The notes under the pieces: generated by a model
Databases searched by the model: none
Seen by the model: only the letters and a program-made list of their open reading frames with translations
What the model was told of the DNA's origin: nothing
In this document: positions 26,983-35,682 of the stretch, piece after piece
How the letters are laid out: each line of letters starts with the position of its first letter
How positions within the stretch are numbered: the first letter of the stretch is position 1
Assembly (NCBI RefSeq): GCF_030551755.1
Contig: NZ_JAUPEC010000023.1
Coordinates: forward strand, 1-64,000
DNA length: 64,000 nt
Direction of reading: 5' to 3'
Origin: Pseudocolwellia sp. AS88
GTDB taxonomy: Bacteria; Pseudomonadota; Gammaproteobacteria; Enterobacterales; Alteromonadaceae
Position numbers and translations under genes: made by a program

Positions 26983-27150
26983 CTATTCCTCTTTTTTTTC
27001 TTCTGCATTTAATTCAGCGTTACGCTTATTTATATCTTCGAGTTGTTGCTCAGATAGATTGAATTTTTTAGCTGATTGTTTTAATAATAAAATCCCGCCA
27101 ACTATTAGCCCTAAAGCGATTAATGCGATAATAATTCCTATGGTTGCCAT
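26983..27150 (-). CDS. Small membrane protein, DUF2897-like (55 aa)
   Basis: A short frame read directly from the sequence begins MATIGIIIALIALGLIVGG, forming one transmembrane helix (about 3-23). A KQSAKKFNLSEQQLEDIN stretch follows, then an acidic/basic tail ending EEKKEE. An AAGGAC ribosome site precedes the ATG. It starts 10 bases after the PilZ gene stop, so the two form an operon. The pattern (one helix, then LLLKQSAK) fits the DUF2897 family; function is unknown. Confidence 0.8.
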   Translation of the reverse strand: MATIGIIIALIALGLIVGGILLLKQSAKKFNLSEQQLEDINKRNAELNAEEKKEE

Positions 27151-27160
27151 CACGACGTCC

Positions 27161-27790
27161 TTATTGGTTTAATTGCTTATTTCGCTCTTTAGCGAGCTGC
27201 TGTAATTGTTTAGACTGAAGGTGAAGACTTGAGCGAACGAGTCTTTCCCTATCATCTTCTCTTATATGACGGAAAATAACTTTATGATGATATTGTTTTT
27301 CATTGTTAGCAGTATCACCCTCTAATAATTTTTCCTCAATAGATATAACCTCTGAATGGCAATAAATAGCGCAATTAGCATGAGTTAGAAATATTTTTAA
27401 TTCAATAACATCGTTCAAGCAAAGTGAATTATCACTGATAAACTCAATACCTCCTCCACCAAAGTTTGTTCCTTGATAACGATGCTCTTTTTCATCTTGT
27501 TCACTAAGGATGTGGTTAACTAGTAAATCAATTTTTTTAGCTTGATGATTTAAATATTGTACCAATTGACCGGCTATACCCGATATTGCGCCTAGCGGCG
27601 CAAGGGCTGCTTGATCTAATGTATCTATATCATTCGCTAATTTAAATGGGGTAGGCATGTCATTAACAAAGTCGTTATATGAAATGTTATGGCCATTCAC
27701 TAATGGTTTAGCATTAATATTAAAATGATGAGTTATGGAAAAAAACTCATCAAATTGTTTTAATTTTAAATCGATTTGTTCGTTCGACAT
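27161..27790 (-). CDS. PilZ-domain-like protein
   Basis: This protein of about 209 residues has a helical N-terminal half (about 1-100). Its C-terminal half resembles a PilZ beta-barrel, with HRYQGTNFGGGGIEFISDNSLCLNDVIELKIFL and a later charged strand. The usual RxxxR and D/NxSxxG c-di-GMP motifs are degenerate (NFGGGGIEF stands in for the second), so binding is uncertain. The ATG at 27790, with AAAGG upstream, is preferred to a GTG two codons earlier. It is divergent from lolC and followed by the DUF2897-like gene. Confidence 0.7.
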   Translation of the reverse strand: MSNEQIDLKLKQFDEFFSITHHFNINAKPLVNGHNISYNDFVNDMPTPFKLANDIDTLDQAALAPLGAISGIAGQLVQYLNHQAKKIDLLVNHILSEQDEKEHRYQGTNFGGGGIEFISDNSLCLNDVIELKIFLTHANCAIYCHSEVISIEEKLLEGDTANNEKQYHHKVIFRHIREDDRERLVRSSLHLQSKQLQQLAKERNKQLNQ

Positions 27791-28024
27791 CAGCACAACC
27801 TTTACTTATTTATTCATTGAGTATAAAAGGCTTTTAGCAAATACTCACCTAAAAATTATTATTTAACAGAAATTTAGCTATTCAAATTTGATTACAAAAT
27901 TGCGTAATTATTCTCAATAGAGTTTTACTCGATTATGTTATGCTATAAATTATCAGCCTAATCGAATTTTAATTTATATTTTGATTTATAATATAAAATC
28001 AATTATTTAAGAATAACACTATTC

Positions 28025-29281
28025 ATGTTTTTACCTGCAAGCTTTTTTATTGGTCTCCGTTATAGTCGAAGTCAGAGAAATTCTGGTTTTGTATCTTTTA
28101 TTACTTTCTTTTCAATAGCTGGTATCGTTTTAGGTGTAGCATCATTGATCACTGTAGTTTCTGTGATGAATGGTTTCGAAGGTGAATTAAAAAAGCGGAT
28201 TTTAGGTATAGTGCCGCATATTGTTGTGGACCTAAAATCGACAAATGAGTCATCTTCATCAAGCCATCGAACCTTTAATACTTGGCAAGACGCTCGTCAG
28301 GAACTTTTAACTTATCCTCATGTAAAGCATGTAACACCACTACTGGAATCTGAATCTCTAATTCAATCTAGTAAAGCTTTACAAGGTGTTTTGATTGTCG
28401 GCATTATTCCAGAATATGAAGAACATAATATTGTTCATTCGAACATGGTTTCTGGCAATTTAGAGTCTTTAAATAATATTCCTTATTCTGTCGTTATCGG
28501 TAAAGCCTTGGCTTATAAGCTGAATGTATCGATAGGAGACACAGTTCGTATTGTATTGCCCAATAAAACTATATTCACACCTATGGGCCGCATCCCAGTT
28601 CAACGTACCTTTACTGTTTCTGGTGTCTTCAACGTAGGATCTGAAGTTGATGGCTCTGTGGTTTACGTTCACAGCAAATATGGGGCTAAGTTATTAAAGC
28701 AAAAAGGTGATGGTGTTAGTCATTTACGACTTTACCTAGATGATGCATTTAATGCTGACTTACTGTCAGACCTTATCAGTCAGAATTTACCTAATTTAGA
28801 CATAACAACATGGAATGAAAGCCAAGGGGCTTTGTTCTCAGCTGTGAAGATGGAAAAAAATATGATGTGGTTAATGCTAAGTTTAATTATAGCTGTTGCT
28901 GCTTTTAATATTGTTTCAGCACTTGTTATGGTGGTTATCGATAAACAAGGTGAGATAGGCATTTTGCAAACACTCGGTATGAACCGAAAAAACATTTTAA
29001 ATATCTTTATTGTTCAAGGGGTTTCTAATGGCCTTTGGGGTGTCATTATTGGCTCAGTATTAGGCATATTAATCACATTAAACTTGAACAGTATTTTGTC
29101 TCTAATTGGTGTGAGTGTTTTAGGTTCTGCTTTTGCAGGACAAAATTTACCAATTGATCTTAATGTAAATCAGGTTTTTATCATCATATCATCAGCACTA
29201 TTTACAAGCTTTTTAGCTACTTTATATCCTGCTTATCAAGCATCTAAAACATTACCTGCAGAGGTTTTACGAAATGAGTGA
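28025..29281 (+). CDS. lolC: Lipoprotein-releasing ABC permease LolC
   Basis: This 418-residue inner-membrane permease has helix 1 at about 25-48, a large periplasmic domain to about 270, then three helices, the LolC/E layout. GLRYSRSQRNSGFVSFITFFS and VVSVMNGFE near the start are family signatures. With LolD and LolE it extracts outer-membrane lipoproteins and hands them to LolA. Its stop overlaps lolD by 8 bases. Confidence 0.94.
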   Translation: MFLPASFFIGLRYSRSQRNSGFVSFITFFSIAGIVLGVASLITVVSVMNGFEGELKKRILGIVPHIVVDLKSTNESSSSSHRTFNTWQDARQELLTYPHVKHVTPLLESESLIQSSKALQGVLIVGIIPEYEEHNIVHSNMVSGNLESLNNIPYSVVIGKALAYKLNVSIGDTVRIVLPNKTIFTPMGRIPVQRTFTVSGVFNVGSEVDGSVVYVHSKYGAKLLKQKGDGVSHLRLYLDDAFNADLLSDLISQNLPNLDITTWNESQGALFSAVKMEKNMMWLMLSLIIAVAAFNIVSALVMVVIDKQGEIGILQTLGMNRKNILNIFIVQGVSNGLWGVIIGSVLGILITLNLNSILSLIGVSVLGSAFAGQNLPIDLNVNQVFIIISSALFTSFLATLYPAYQASKTLPAEVLRNE

Positions 29282-29975
29282 TCGTTTACTGTGTAAAGCA
29301 GTATCAAAGTCGTACTTTAATGGTAAGCACGAAACCAAAGTACTTAATGAATTAAACCTTAGCGTTGGCTCTGGAGAATTATTGGCGATTGTTGGAAGTT
29401 CAGGCTGTGGAAAAAGTACCTTCTTACATATAGCAGGTGTTCTTGATTCTCCTACTTCAGGTGAGGTTATTATTAATGATGTGAATGTGCATTCATTATC
29501 AGATAAAGAACGTGCGAGCTTTCGTAACAAACATATTGGCTTTATTTATCAGTTTCATCATTTGATGATGGAGTTTTCAGCGGTTGAAAATGTTGCCATG
29601 CCATTACTTATTCGTGGTGTTTCACCAAAAGAAGCAAAAGCGGCAGCTGAAGAAATGTTATCTAAAGTTAGCTTGTCTCATCGTTATAAACACCGTCCTT
29701 CCGAGTTATCAGGAGGAGAACGTCAACGTGTGGCAATAGCTAGAGCCTTAGTAACAAATCCATCGATTGTATTGGCTGATGAACCCACAGGTAATTTAGA
29801 TTTTGATACTGCGGAGCAGATTTATACCCTAATTAGAGAGTTAAACGCTACGTTAGATACAAGCTTTGTTATTGTTACTCATGATTTAGTTTTAGCAAGT
29901 AAAATGGATCGCCAGTTAACCTTAATCCAAGGTCAATTAAAACCAGGTTCACCTAAAATTGATGGAAGCTGTTAA
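29274..29975 (+). CDS. lolD: Lipoprotein-releasing ABC ATPase LolD
   Basis: This 233-residue ATPase has Walker A GSSGCGKS near 43, signature LSGGERQR near 148 and Walker B VLADEPTGNLD near 168, typical of the LolD/MacB/FtsE class. It powers LolCE. The start lies inside lolC; the stop is 3 bases before lolE. Confidence 0.96.
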   Translation: MSDRLLCKAVSKSYFNGKHETKVLNELNLSVGSGELLAIVGSSGCGKSTFLHIAGVLDSPTSGEVIINDVNVHSLSDKERASFRNKHIGFIYQFHHLMMEFSAVENVAMPLLIRGVSPKEAKAAAEEMLSKVSLSHRYKHRPSELSGGERQRVAIARALVTNPSIVLADEPTGNLDFDTAEQIYTLIRELNATLDTSFVIVTHDLVLASKMDRQLTLIQGQLKPGSPKIDGSC

Positions 29976-29978
29976 AAA

Positions 29979-31244
29979 ATGTTTAAACCACTCAGCTTAT
30001 TTATCGCATTAAGGTACGTTAGAAGCCGTCAGGGGAATGGCTTTGCTTCTTTTATTTCTGCATCCTCTACGATTGGAATTGCTTTAGGCGTAATGGTACT
30101 TATTGTTGTTTTATCTGCGATGAATGGTTTTGAAAAAGCGCTAGCTGACAAATTACTTTCTGTTATTCCTCATGGACAGCTTATTGGGGTAAATACACCT
30201 ATTTCTCAGTGGAATAATAAAGCAGCACAAGTATTGAAATCTGAGCATGTTATTGCTGCGGCGCCTATTATTAATGTTTCTGGAATGATGCAATATAAAG
30301 GGCAGGTTAAAGGTATTGAACTCAAAGGTGTTGATTTAAAGCTGGAGCGACAAGTTTCGTCCATTGCTGATTATATTGTTGAAGGTAAATGGAATGATTT
30401 ATCTGTGAATAATGGCATTATTATAGGCGCTGGTATCGCTAAAAAGTTAGCCTTGTCGGTAGGTGATTCAGTACAGCTATTACTTCCGCAAAATATTTCA
30501 CTTCAAAGTAATCATAACGTTAATAAGAGTTTTCCTATTCCACTTACTCAACAGGTGAGTATTGTGGGTATATTTAAGTTTGGTGGTGTTGTTGATGATT
30601 TAAATGCCTATATGATGTTTGATAATGTTTCGTCATTGATGGGATACACACCTGGTCAAGCTCAAGGGTTAAGTATTAAAGTTGATAATGTATTTAATGC
30701 TCCTAATATTATCCGTGAAGCAGCTTATAAATTAGATCATTACGTTTATGTGTCAGATTGGACTCATGATCAAGGTCATCTTTTTAATGATATTCAGCTG
30801 GTTAGAATGGTGATGTATATTGTACTTATTATTGTGATTGCTGTTGCTAGCTTTAATATAGTTTCGACGCTTATTATGGCAGTAAATGAAAAAAAAGGTG
30901 ATATAGCTATATTGAAAACTATGGGCGCTAGTTCTTTTGTTATTATGCTTAGCTTTATGATCCAAGGATTGGTTAACGGAGTTGTTGGTGTTACTTTTGG
31001 TGCGCTATCGGGGATATATTTGGCAAATAACTTAACAGATATTATTCGAGAAATAGAAATGTTTTTTGGTATTCATTTTCTTTCTTCAGATATTTACTTT
31101 ATTGATTTCTTACCTTCTTACTTACATTACCCTGATGTTTATGTAACCGTTATCACAGCTTTAGTACTTTCTTTAGTGGCAACATTATACCCCGCATGGA
31201 GCGCAACTAAAGTCGATCCTGCACAAGTGTTAGGGCAGCTATAA
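29979..31244 (+). CDS. lolE: Lipoprotein-releasing ABC permease LolE
   Basis: This 421-residue protein is homologous to LolC across its length, with the same four-helix plan and large periplasmic domain. ALRYVRSRQGNGFASFISASSTIGIALGVMVLIVVLSAMNGFE marks the N-terminus. As third gene of lolCDE it is assigned LolE, which binds the lipoprotein substrate. A 9-bp hairpin CGCTGATTT/AAATCAGCG (31265-31301) follows and may be the operon end. Confidence 0.93.
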   Translation: MFKPLSLFIALRYVRSRQGNGFASFISASSTIGIALGVMVLIVVLSAMNGFEKALADKLLSVIPHGQLIGVNTPISQWNNKAAQVLKSEHVIAAAPIINVSGMMQYKGQVKGIELKGVDLKLERQVSSIADYIVEGKWNDLSVNNGIIIGAGIAKKLALSVGDSVQLLLPQNISLQSNHNVNKSFPIPLTQQVSIVGIFKFGGVVDDLNAYMMFDNVSSLMGYTPGQAQGLSIKVDNVFNAPNIIREAAYKLDHYVYVSDWTHDQGHLFNDIQLVRMVMYIVLIIVIAVASFNIVSTLIMAVNEKKGDIAILKTMGASSFVIMLSFMIQGLVNGVVGVTFGALSGIYLANNLTDIIREIEMFFGIHFLSSDIYFIDFLPSYLHYPDVYVTVITALVLSLVATLYPAWSATKVDPAQVLGQL

Positions 31245-31264
31245 TTAATTAGAAATTTGTTTGT

Positions 31265-31301
31265 CGCTGATTTTTGAATTAATCCACTTCTCAAATCAGC
31301 G
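31265..31301 (+). terminator. Possible lolCDE terminator
   Basis: The inverted repeat CGCTGATTT (31265-31273) / AAATCAGCG (31293-31301) has a 19-nt loop and lies 20 bases after lolE. No T-run follows, so confidence is low. Confidence 0.4.
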
Positions 31302-31358
31302 GTAAAATAATAAAGGGGGGAGATTAAACGAAATTAGTGGTTCAAGAAATAACACGTC

Positions 31359-32468
31359 CTAATCTGGCAGTATCTCATCATCATTCGTAAATGTTTTGTT
31401 CTTACCTGAGTTCTTGGCTCTATATAAGTTTTTATCAGCCTCAGATATTGCTGAACGTATATTACTCTCATCTACTAACGTGCTAATCCCCATACTAACC
31501 GTTACGTCAAATATATGCTCACTTGACAGTGGTGATTTTTCTTTAATAGCGTTGTGTATTTTTCTGGCTGTTATAGCTGCTTGCTCTGTACTTGTATAAG
31601 GAAGAATAAACAAAAATTCTTCGCCACCCCAGCGTGCAACAGTATCTTGAGTGCGCACACAAGACTTGAATATATTAGCTAGCTCAGTAAGTACTAAATC
31701 ACCAATATTATGGCCATAGTTATCATTAATCTTTTTAAAGTTATCAACGTCACAAATAATGAGGCTAAGCTCTGTTTTATTTCTTATCAAACGACGTTGT
31801 TCGTATTCAATAACTAGTGTCGCATCTCTTCGATTTGATAACTGTGTGAGGGGATCTATTTTGGATAGCTTTTCAAATTTGTCGCTCATATCTCGCATGG
31901 CTCTATAAGAACTTTCTCTGGCATATTCATAAAGCGCGCTTAATGCTGATACAGTGATAAAAGATGAGAGAAGGCGTAATTTAAAATCAAGTGGATAATA
32001 TGCCATAGCAAAAGCATCAAGAGGAGTTAATAAAATCACTGAAGCTACGATTATGAATAATAATAAATTGAATATTCCAACCCTCAATCCACAGATAAAA
32101 AAGGTGACAGGAGCTGTTAAGAAAATCCATAAAGGACCTGTGTTATTAGCGCCACCACTGGAAAGTAAATAAAACATGAGGAAGTAGACCTGATATAAAA
32201 TTATCGAAGACGAAAGGCGATAATTATTTATATATTTTTGTGTTATTGGTCCTAAAGTAAAAACGAAACTAACTATAGATAATATAAGAGATAGTTTGAA
32301 ATTTTGATTCGAGTAGGCAAATATGGCAGCTACTCCAGTAATTAAAGTGCCAATTAGAGCGAACAGATGAAGGATAAATATTTTTTTATTTTCTTCATCT
32401 GTATTATATGTTTTAGCCCCAGCATTTAAATATGCCAAGAATAAGGATTTGAATGAATTCATTATCAT
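31359..32468 (-). CDS. Membrane-bound diguanylate cyclase (GGDEF)
   Basis: This 369-residue protein has about six transmembrane helices in the first 190 residues and a C-terminal GGDEF domain (about 200-360). The active-site loop is GGEEF (RWGGEEFLFILPY), so it should make c-di-GMP. An RTQD inhibitory-site motif lies exactly five residues before GGEEF, predicting product inhibition. The N-terminal membrane module does not match a sensor I can name. ATGs at 32468 and 32462 are both possible starts. Confidence 0.9.
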   Translation of the reverse strand: MIMNSFKSLFLAYLNAGAKTYNTDEENKKIFILHLFALIGTLITGVAAIFAYSNQNFKLSLILSIVSFVFTLGPITQKYINNYRLSSSIILYQVYFLMFYLLSSGGANNTGPLWIFLTAPVTFFICGLRVGIFNLLLFIIVASVILLTPLDAFAMAYYPLDFKLRLLSSFITVSALSALYEYARESSYRAMRDMSDKFEKLSKIDPLTQLSNRRDATLVIEYEQRRLIRNKTELSLIICDVDNFKKINDNYGHNIGDLVLTELANIFKSCVRTQDTVARWGGEEFLFILPYTSTEQAAITARKIHNAIKEKSPLSSEHIFDVTVSMGISTLVDESNIRSAISEADKNLYRAKNSGKNKTFTNDDEILPD

Positions 32469-32546
32469 TCTCTTTGAAATTGATTACTACCCGTAGCTAT
32501 CTTACTCTCAAGTATAGCGCCCATTCAGTAAACCTGCGTGTTTTGT

Positions 32547-33065
32547 TTACTTTACTCTAAGGTTTTTGCGCTTATTCCATTCTTTTGCTACTGAAGAACG
32601 CCAAATTATGTTTATAGCCACGTATCCAAGAATTGAGAAAAGTGTCGCACAAATTAAACATCCTAATAAAAATGCTGGACCTATCGTTGTTAAGCTATCG
32701 CTTACCCATTGCCAACTCGGATCAAAAACAAATTCTTTTTCAGGAGCATTAATTACCCAAGTCCCTACTAAATAACAAATATAGAAAATTGCAGGCATGG
32801 TTAATGGGTTAGTTATCCAAACAAGAGCAATTGAAAGTGGTAAGTTAGCATTAACTAAAATAGCTATTCCCGCTGCAAGTACCATTTGAAACGGTACAGG
32901 AACAAATGCAAAAAATAAACCTACAGCAAATGCTTTCGCAACCGAACGTCTGTTTAAATGCCAAAGGTTAGCGTTGTGCAATAAACCACCAAAAATTTGT
33001 AAATATTTATTGTTTTTTATAGAGTGGGGATCGGGCATTAAGCGCTTAAGAAACTTTTTAGGCAT
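32547..33065 (-). CDS. DUF2062 membrane protein
   Basis: This 172-residue protein with about three or four helices has the DUF2062 pattern: FAVGLFFAFVPVPFQMVLAAGIAILVNANLPLSIALVWITNPLTMP. Function is unknown. The family is often encoded next to comEC-msbA in gammaproteobacteria, as here, where it diverges from comEC with only 38 bases between the two start codons. Confidence 0.88.
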   Translation of the reverse strand: MPKKFLKRLMPDPHSIKNNKYLQIFGGLLHNANLWHLNRRSVAKAFAVGLFFAFVPVPFQMVLAAGIAILVNANLPLSIALVWITNPLTMPAIFYICYLVGTWVINAPEKEFVFDPSWQWVSDSLTTIGPAFLLGCLICATLFSILGYVAINIIWRSSVAKEWNKRKNLRVK

Positions 33066-33103
33066 ATATACAATAATCTAGGCTTTTTGGGGAATTAATC
33101 ACT

Positions 33104-35557
33104 ATGGATAGGTGGCTAATCACATTTTTTATTGGAGCTATTTTGTCACTATTTATGCCAATAGTGCCACAATTTTTTTGTGTTATTTTGTTTACAGCAT
33201 TAGGAGGAGTGTGTTTATTTAGTAAAAGAACGCGAATTGTTAGTGGTTTATTTTTTGGATCGGCTTGGATCCTTTTTAATGGTTTTCAATATAACGAGAT
33301 ATGGAATAACAACCATTTAGACACAACTCAGCTATTTAACACGCCTCATACCGTAATAGGTAAAGTCAAAACTATTCCGACTAAAACTATTATTAGCTCA
33401 AAAAATAAAGAAGGAGAGGCTGAATCCAGATTTAATTATAAATTTAACTTTGAAGTTTTAAGCTTAAATCAACAAGTGTTGGAACATCCTTTTATTCTTC
33501 GTCTTAATTGGAATAAGACTAAACAAAATATTCAACAAGGTAGTAAGTTTAATTTAACTGTAAAATTTAAACCTCCTAATGGTTTAGCGAATAGAGGAGG
33601 CTTTAACTATCAAGTATGGTTAAGGCAAAACCAAATTGTTGCTACAGGTTATGTAGTAAAACCTCGTGATAGCGAACTTATTCAAAACTTTTCACTAAAA
33701 AGTTCCCCTAGTATCAGGCAACATTTATATTCACAATCTCTTAGCTTGTTACCTGAACACGAATTAGCTTCTTTGCTTACAGCCTTAAGTTTTGGCGAAA
33801 GGAGCGCCATAGAAGCAAATATATGGGATGTTTTAAATAAAACGAATACCCAACATTTGATCGCGATTTCAGGTTTACATTTAGGTTTAATCGCCACATC
33901 AAGTTTCTTACTTATTAATATGCTAATAAGAATTCTTCCATTACATTTCTTTATCGCTAAACCATCCAAGCTTAACTTTTTCATCTTATCTATTAATATT
34001 AAATACTTAACTATATTTCTTAGCTGCAGCCTTACTTTTTATTATGCATATTTGGCAGGATTCTCTTTACCAACAGTACGAGCATTGATCATGTTGCTAT
34101 TATTTTGGTTTTTTCGAATGGCGGGTATTAAATGTAGTTTAGTGACTTGGCTATTTCTTACTGTTTTTATTGTAATTATGGTTACACCCATGAGTTTAAT
34201 AAGTGGTAGCTTTTGGTTATCTTTTTATGCAGTAAGTCTAATTTCACTAACCGTTTGGCGGTTTAAATATACTTTTACAGGTAAAAATAAATTAACTAGC
34301 TGGCTTAAATCTCTATTTTGGGTACAACTTAGCTTGAGTGCTTTTATGTTACCTATTTCTATGTTGTTTAATTTTCAACTTTCTCTGGTAGCAATATTTG
34401 CTAATTTATTTGCTGTACCTTTAATGAGCTTTACCAGTATCCCATTATCTTTATTAGCTGTATTAATTATGCCTTTTAGTCATTCAATATCTGAGGCTTT
34501 ATATCAGTTATCTTTATTGAGTATTGAGATTCTATGGATTTGGTTAACTTACTTAGCTCAACAACCTTGGGCAACAATAAATGTTTCATTTGTTGATGTA
34601 GCCGCTATTAGTTTAGTTTTATCTGTTATTGGACTTATCAGTTTCTTATCTTTAAAGAGGAACTATGCTTATTATTTTATTTTGTTAGTTAGTGCTTTAA
34701 TTTCTTATTTGATTATTAACAATGAAAAAGACTCTGATTGGAAAGTTGTCGTATTAGATGTTGGTCAAGGACTTAGTATTTTTATTGAAAAAAATAATAA
34801 AGGAATTCTTTATGATACGGGAGCAAGCTATCCAAGTGGATTTAATATGGTTGAGGCTTCGGTTCTACCTTATTTAAAGTTCAAAGGAATTGAATCGTTA
34901 GATAAAGTTATTATTAGTCATAGTGATAATGATCATGCAGGGGGCTTAAGTGTTTTACAGGAGTCTATTCATATTAAAGAGTTAGTTGCTAATGATGCTG
35001 AGTTGAAAGCTGATAGCAAGTGCGTACAGGGCGATTTCTTTACCTGGCAGGGCTTAACCTTTACTGTACTATGGCCTTTAGATGATCCTAAATATATGGG
35101 AGATGAAAACGACGATTCATGTGTTATAAAAATAAGTGATGGCTCAAGCAGTGTGTTACTAACAGGGGATATTTCTACACGCGTTGAAAAGTTACTTCTT
35201 GCTGACACACGTACAGCCTCGTTGTTAAAAAGCAATGTTATTATCGCTCCTCACCATGGTTCAAAAACATCATCAAGTCAGCCTTTTATTCAGGCGGTAT
35301 CACCCCAATATGTCATTTATAGTGCAGGTTTTATGAATAGATGGCGCATGCCATCTGAAGTTGTTCAACAAAGATATAAAGATGAGCATATTCAAGCTTT
35401 CAATACTGCAGAGGCAGGAATGATTGAAATAAAAACTTTTATTGACGAAAACACACTTGATGAAAACATTGCTAAATCAACACATAGCAGTAATAAACAA
35501 CAGATGAAAGTAACATCATATAAGCAGCAAATGTATCCATTTTGGTTTGCTCATTAG
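33104..35557 (+). CDS. comEC: ComEC/Rec2-type DNA uptake channel protein
   Basis: This 817-residue inner-membrane protein has N-terminal helices with a DUF4131-type region (about 1-190). The competence domain (about 225-480) shows HLIAISGLHLGLIA, and a C-terminal metallo-beta-lactamase-like domain (about 545-790) has SHSDNDHAGG and APHHGSKTSSS. ComEC carries single-stranded DNA into the cytoplasm during natural transformation. Full length and intact motifs suggest a functional protein. It heads the run toward msbA-lpxK-ycaR-kdsB. Confidence 0.92.
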   Translation: MDRWLITFFIGAILSLFMPIVPQFFCVILFTALGGVCLFSKRTRIVSGLFFGSAWILFNGFQYNEIWNNNHLDTTQLFNTPHTVIGKVKTIPTKTIISSKNKEGEAESRFNYKFNFEVLSLNQQVLEHPFILRLNWNKTKQNIQQGSKFNLTVKFKPPNGLANRGGFNYQVWLRQNQIVATGYVVKPRDSELIQNFSLKSSPSIRQHLYSQSLSLLPEHELASLLTALSFGERSAIEANIWDVLNKTNTQHLIAISGLHLGLIATSSFLLINMLIRILPLHFFIAKPSKLNFFILSINIKYLTIFLSCSLTFYYAYLAGFSLPTVRALIMLLLFWFFRMAGIKCSLVTWLFLTVFIVIMVTPMSLISGSFWLSFYAVSLISLTVWRFKYTFTGKNKLTSWLKSLFWVQLSLSAFMLPISMLFNFQLSLVAIFANLFAVPLMSFTSIPLSLLAVLIMPFSHSISEALYQLSLLSIEILWIWLTYLAQQPWATINVSFVDVAAISLVLSVIGLISFLSLKRNYAYYFILLVSALISYLIINNEKDSDWKVVVLDVGQGLSIFIEKNNKGILYDTGASYPSGFNMVEASVLPYLKFKGIESLDKVIISHSDNDHAGGLSVLQESIHIKELVANDAELKADSKCVQGDFFTWQGLTFTVLWPLDDPKYMGDENDDSCVIKISDGSSSVLLTGDISTRVEKLLLADTRTASLLKSNVIIAPHHGSKTSSSQPFIQAVSPQYVIYSAGFMNRWRMPSEVVQQRYKDEHIQAFNTAEAGMIEIKTFIDENTLDENIAKSTHSSNKQQMKVTSYKQQMYPFWFAH

Positions 35558-35682
35558 TTTATTGTTAATCAACAAGTAATGAATGATAAAACCATTAACC
35601 AAAGCTTAGTTAATTAATTGATCGTCAATTAGTTGGTGTAAGCCTTAAATATCGGTAAAATAGACAGGTATTTATTAAAAGA

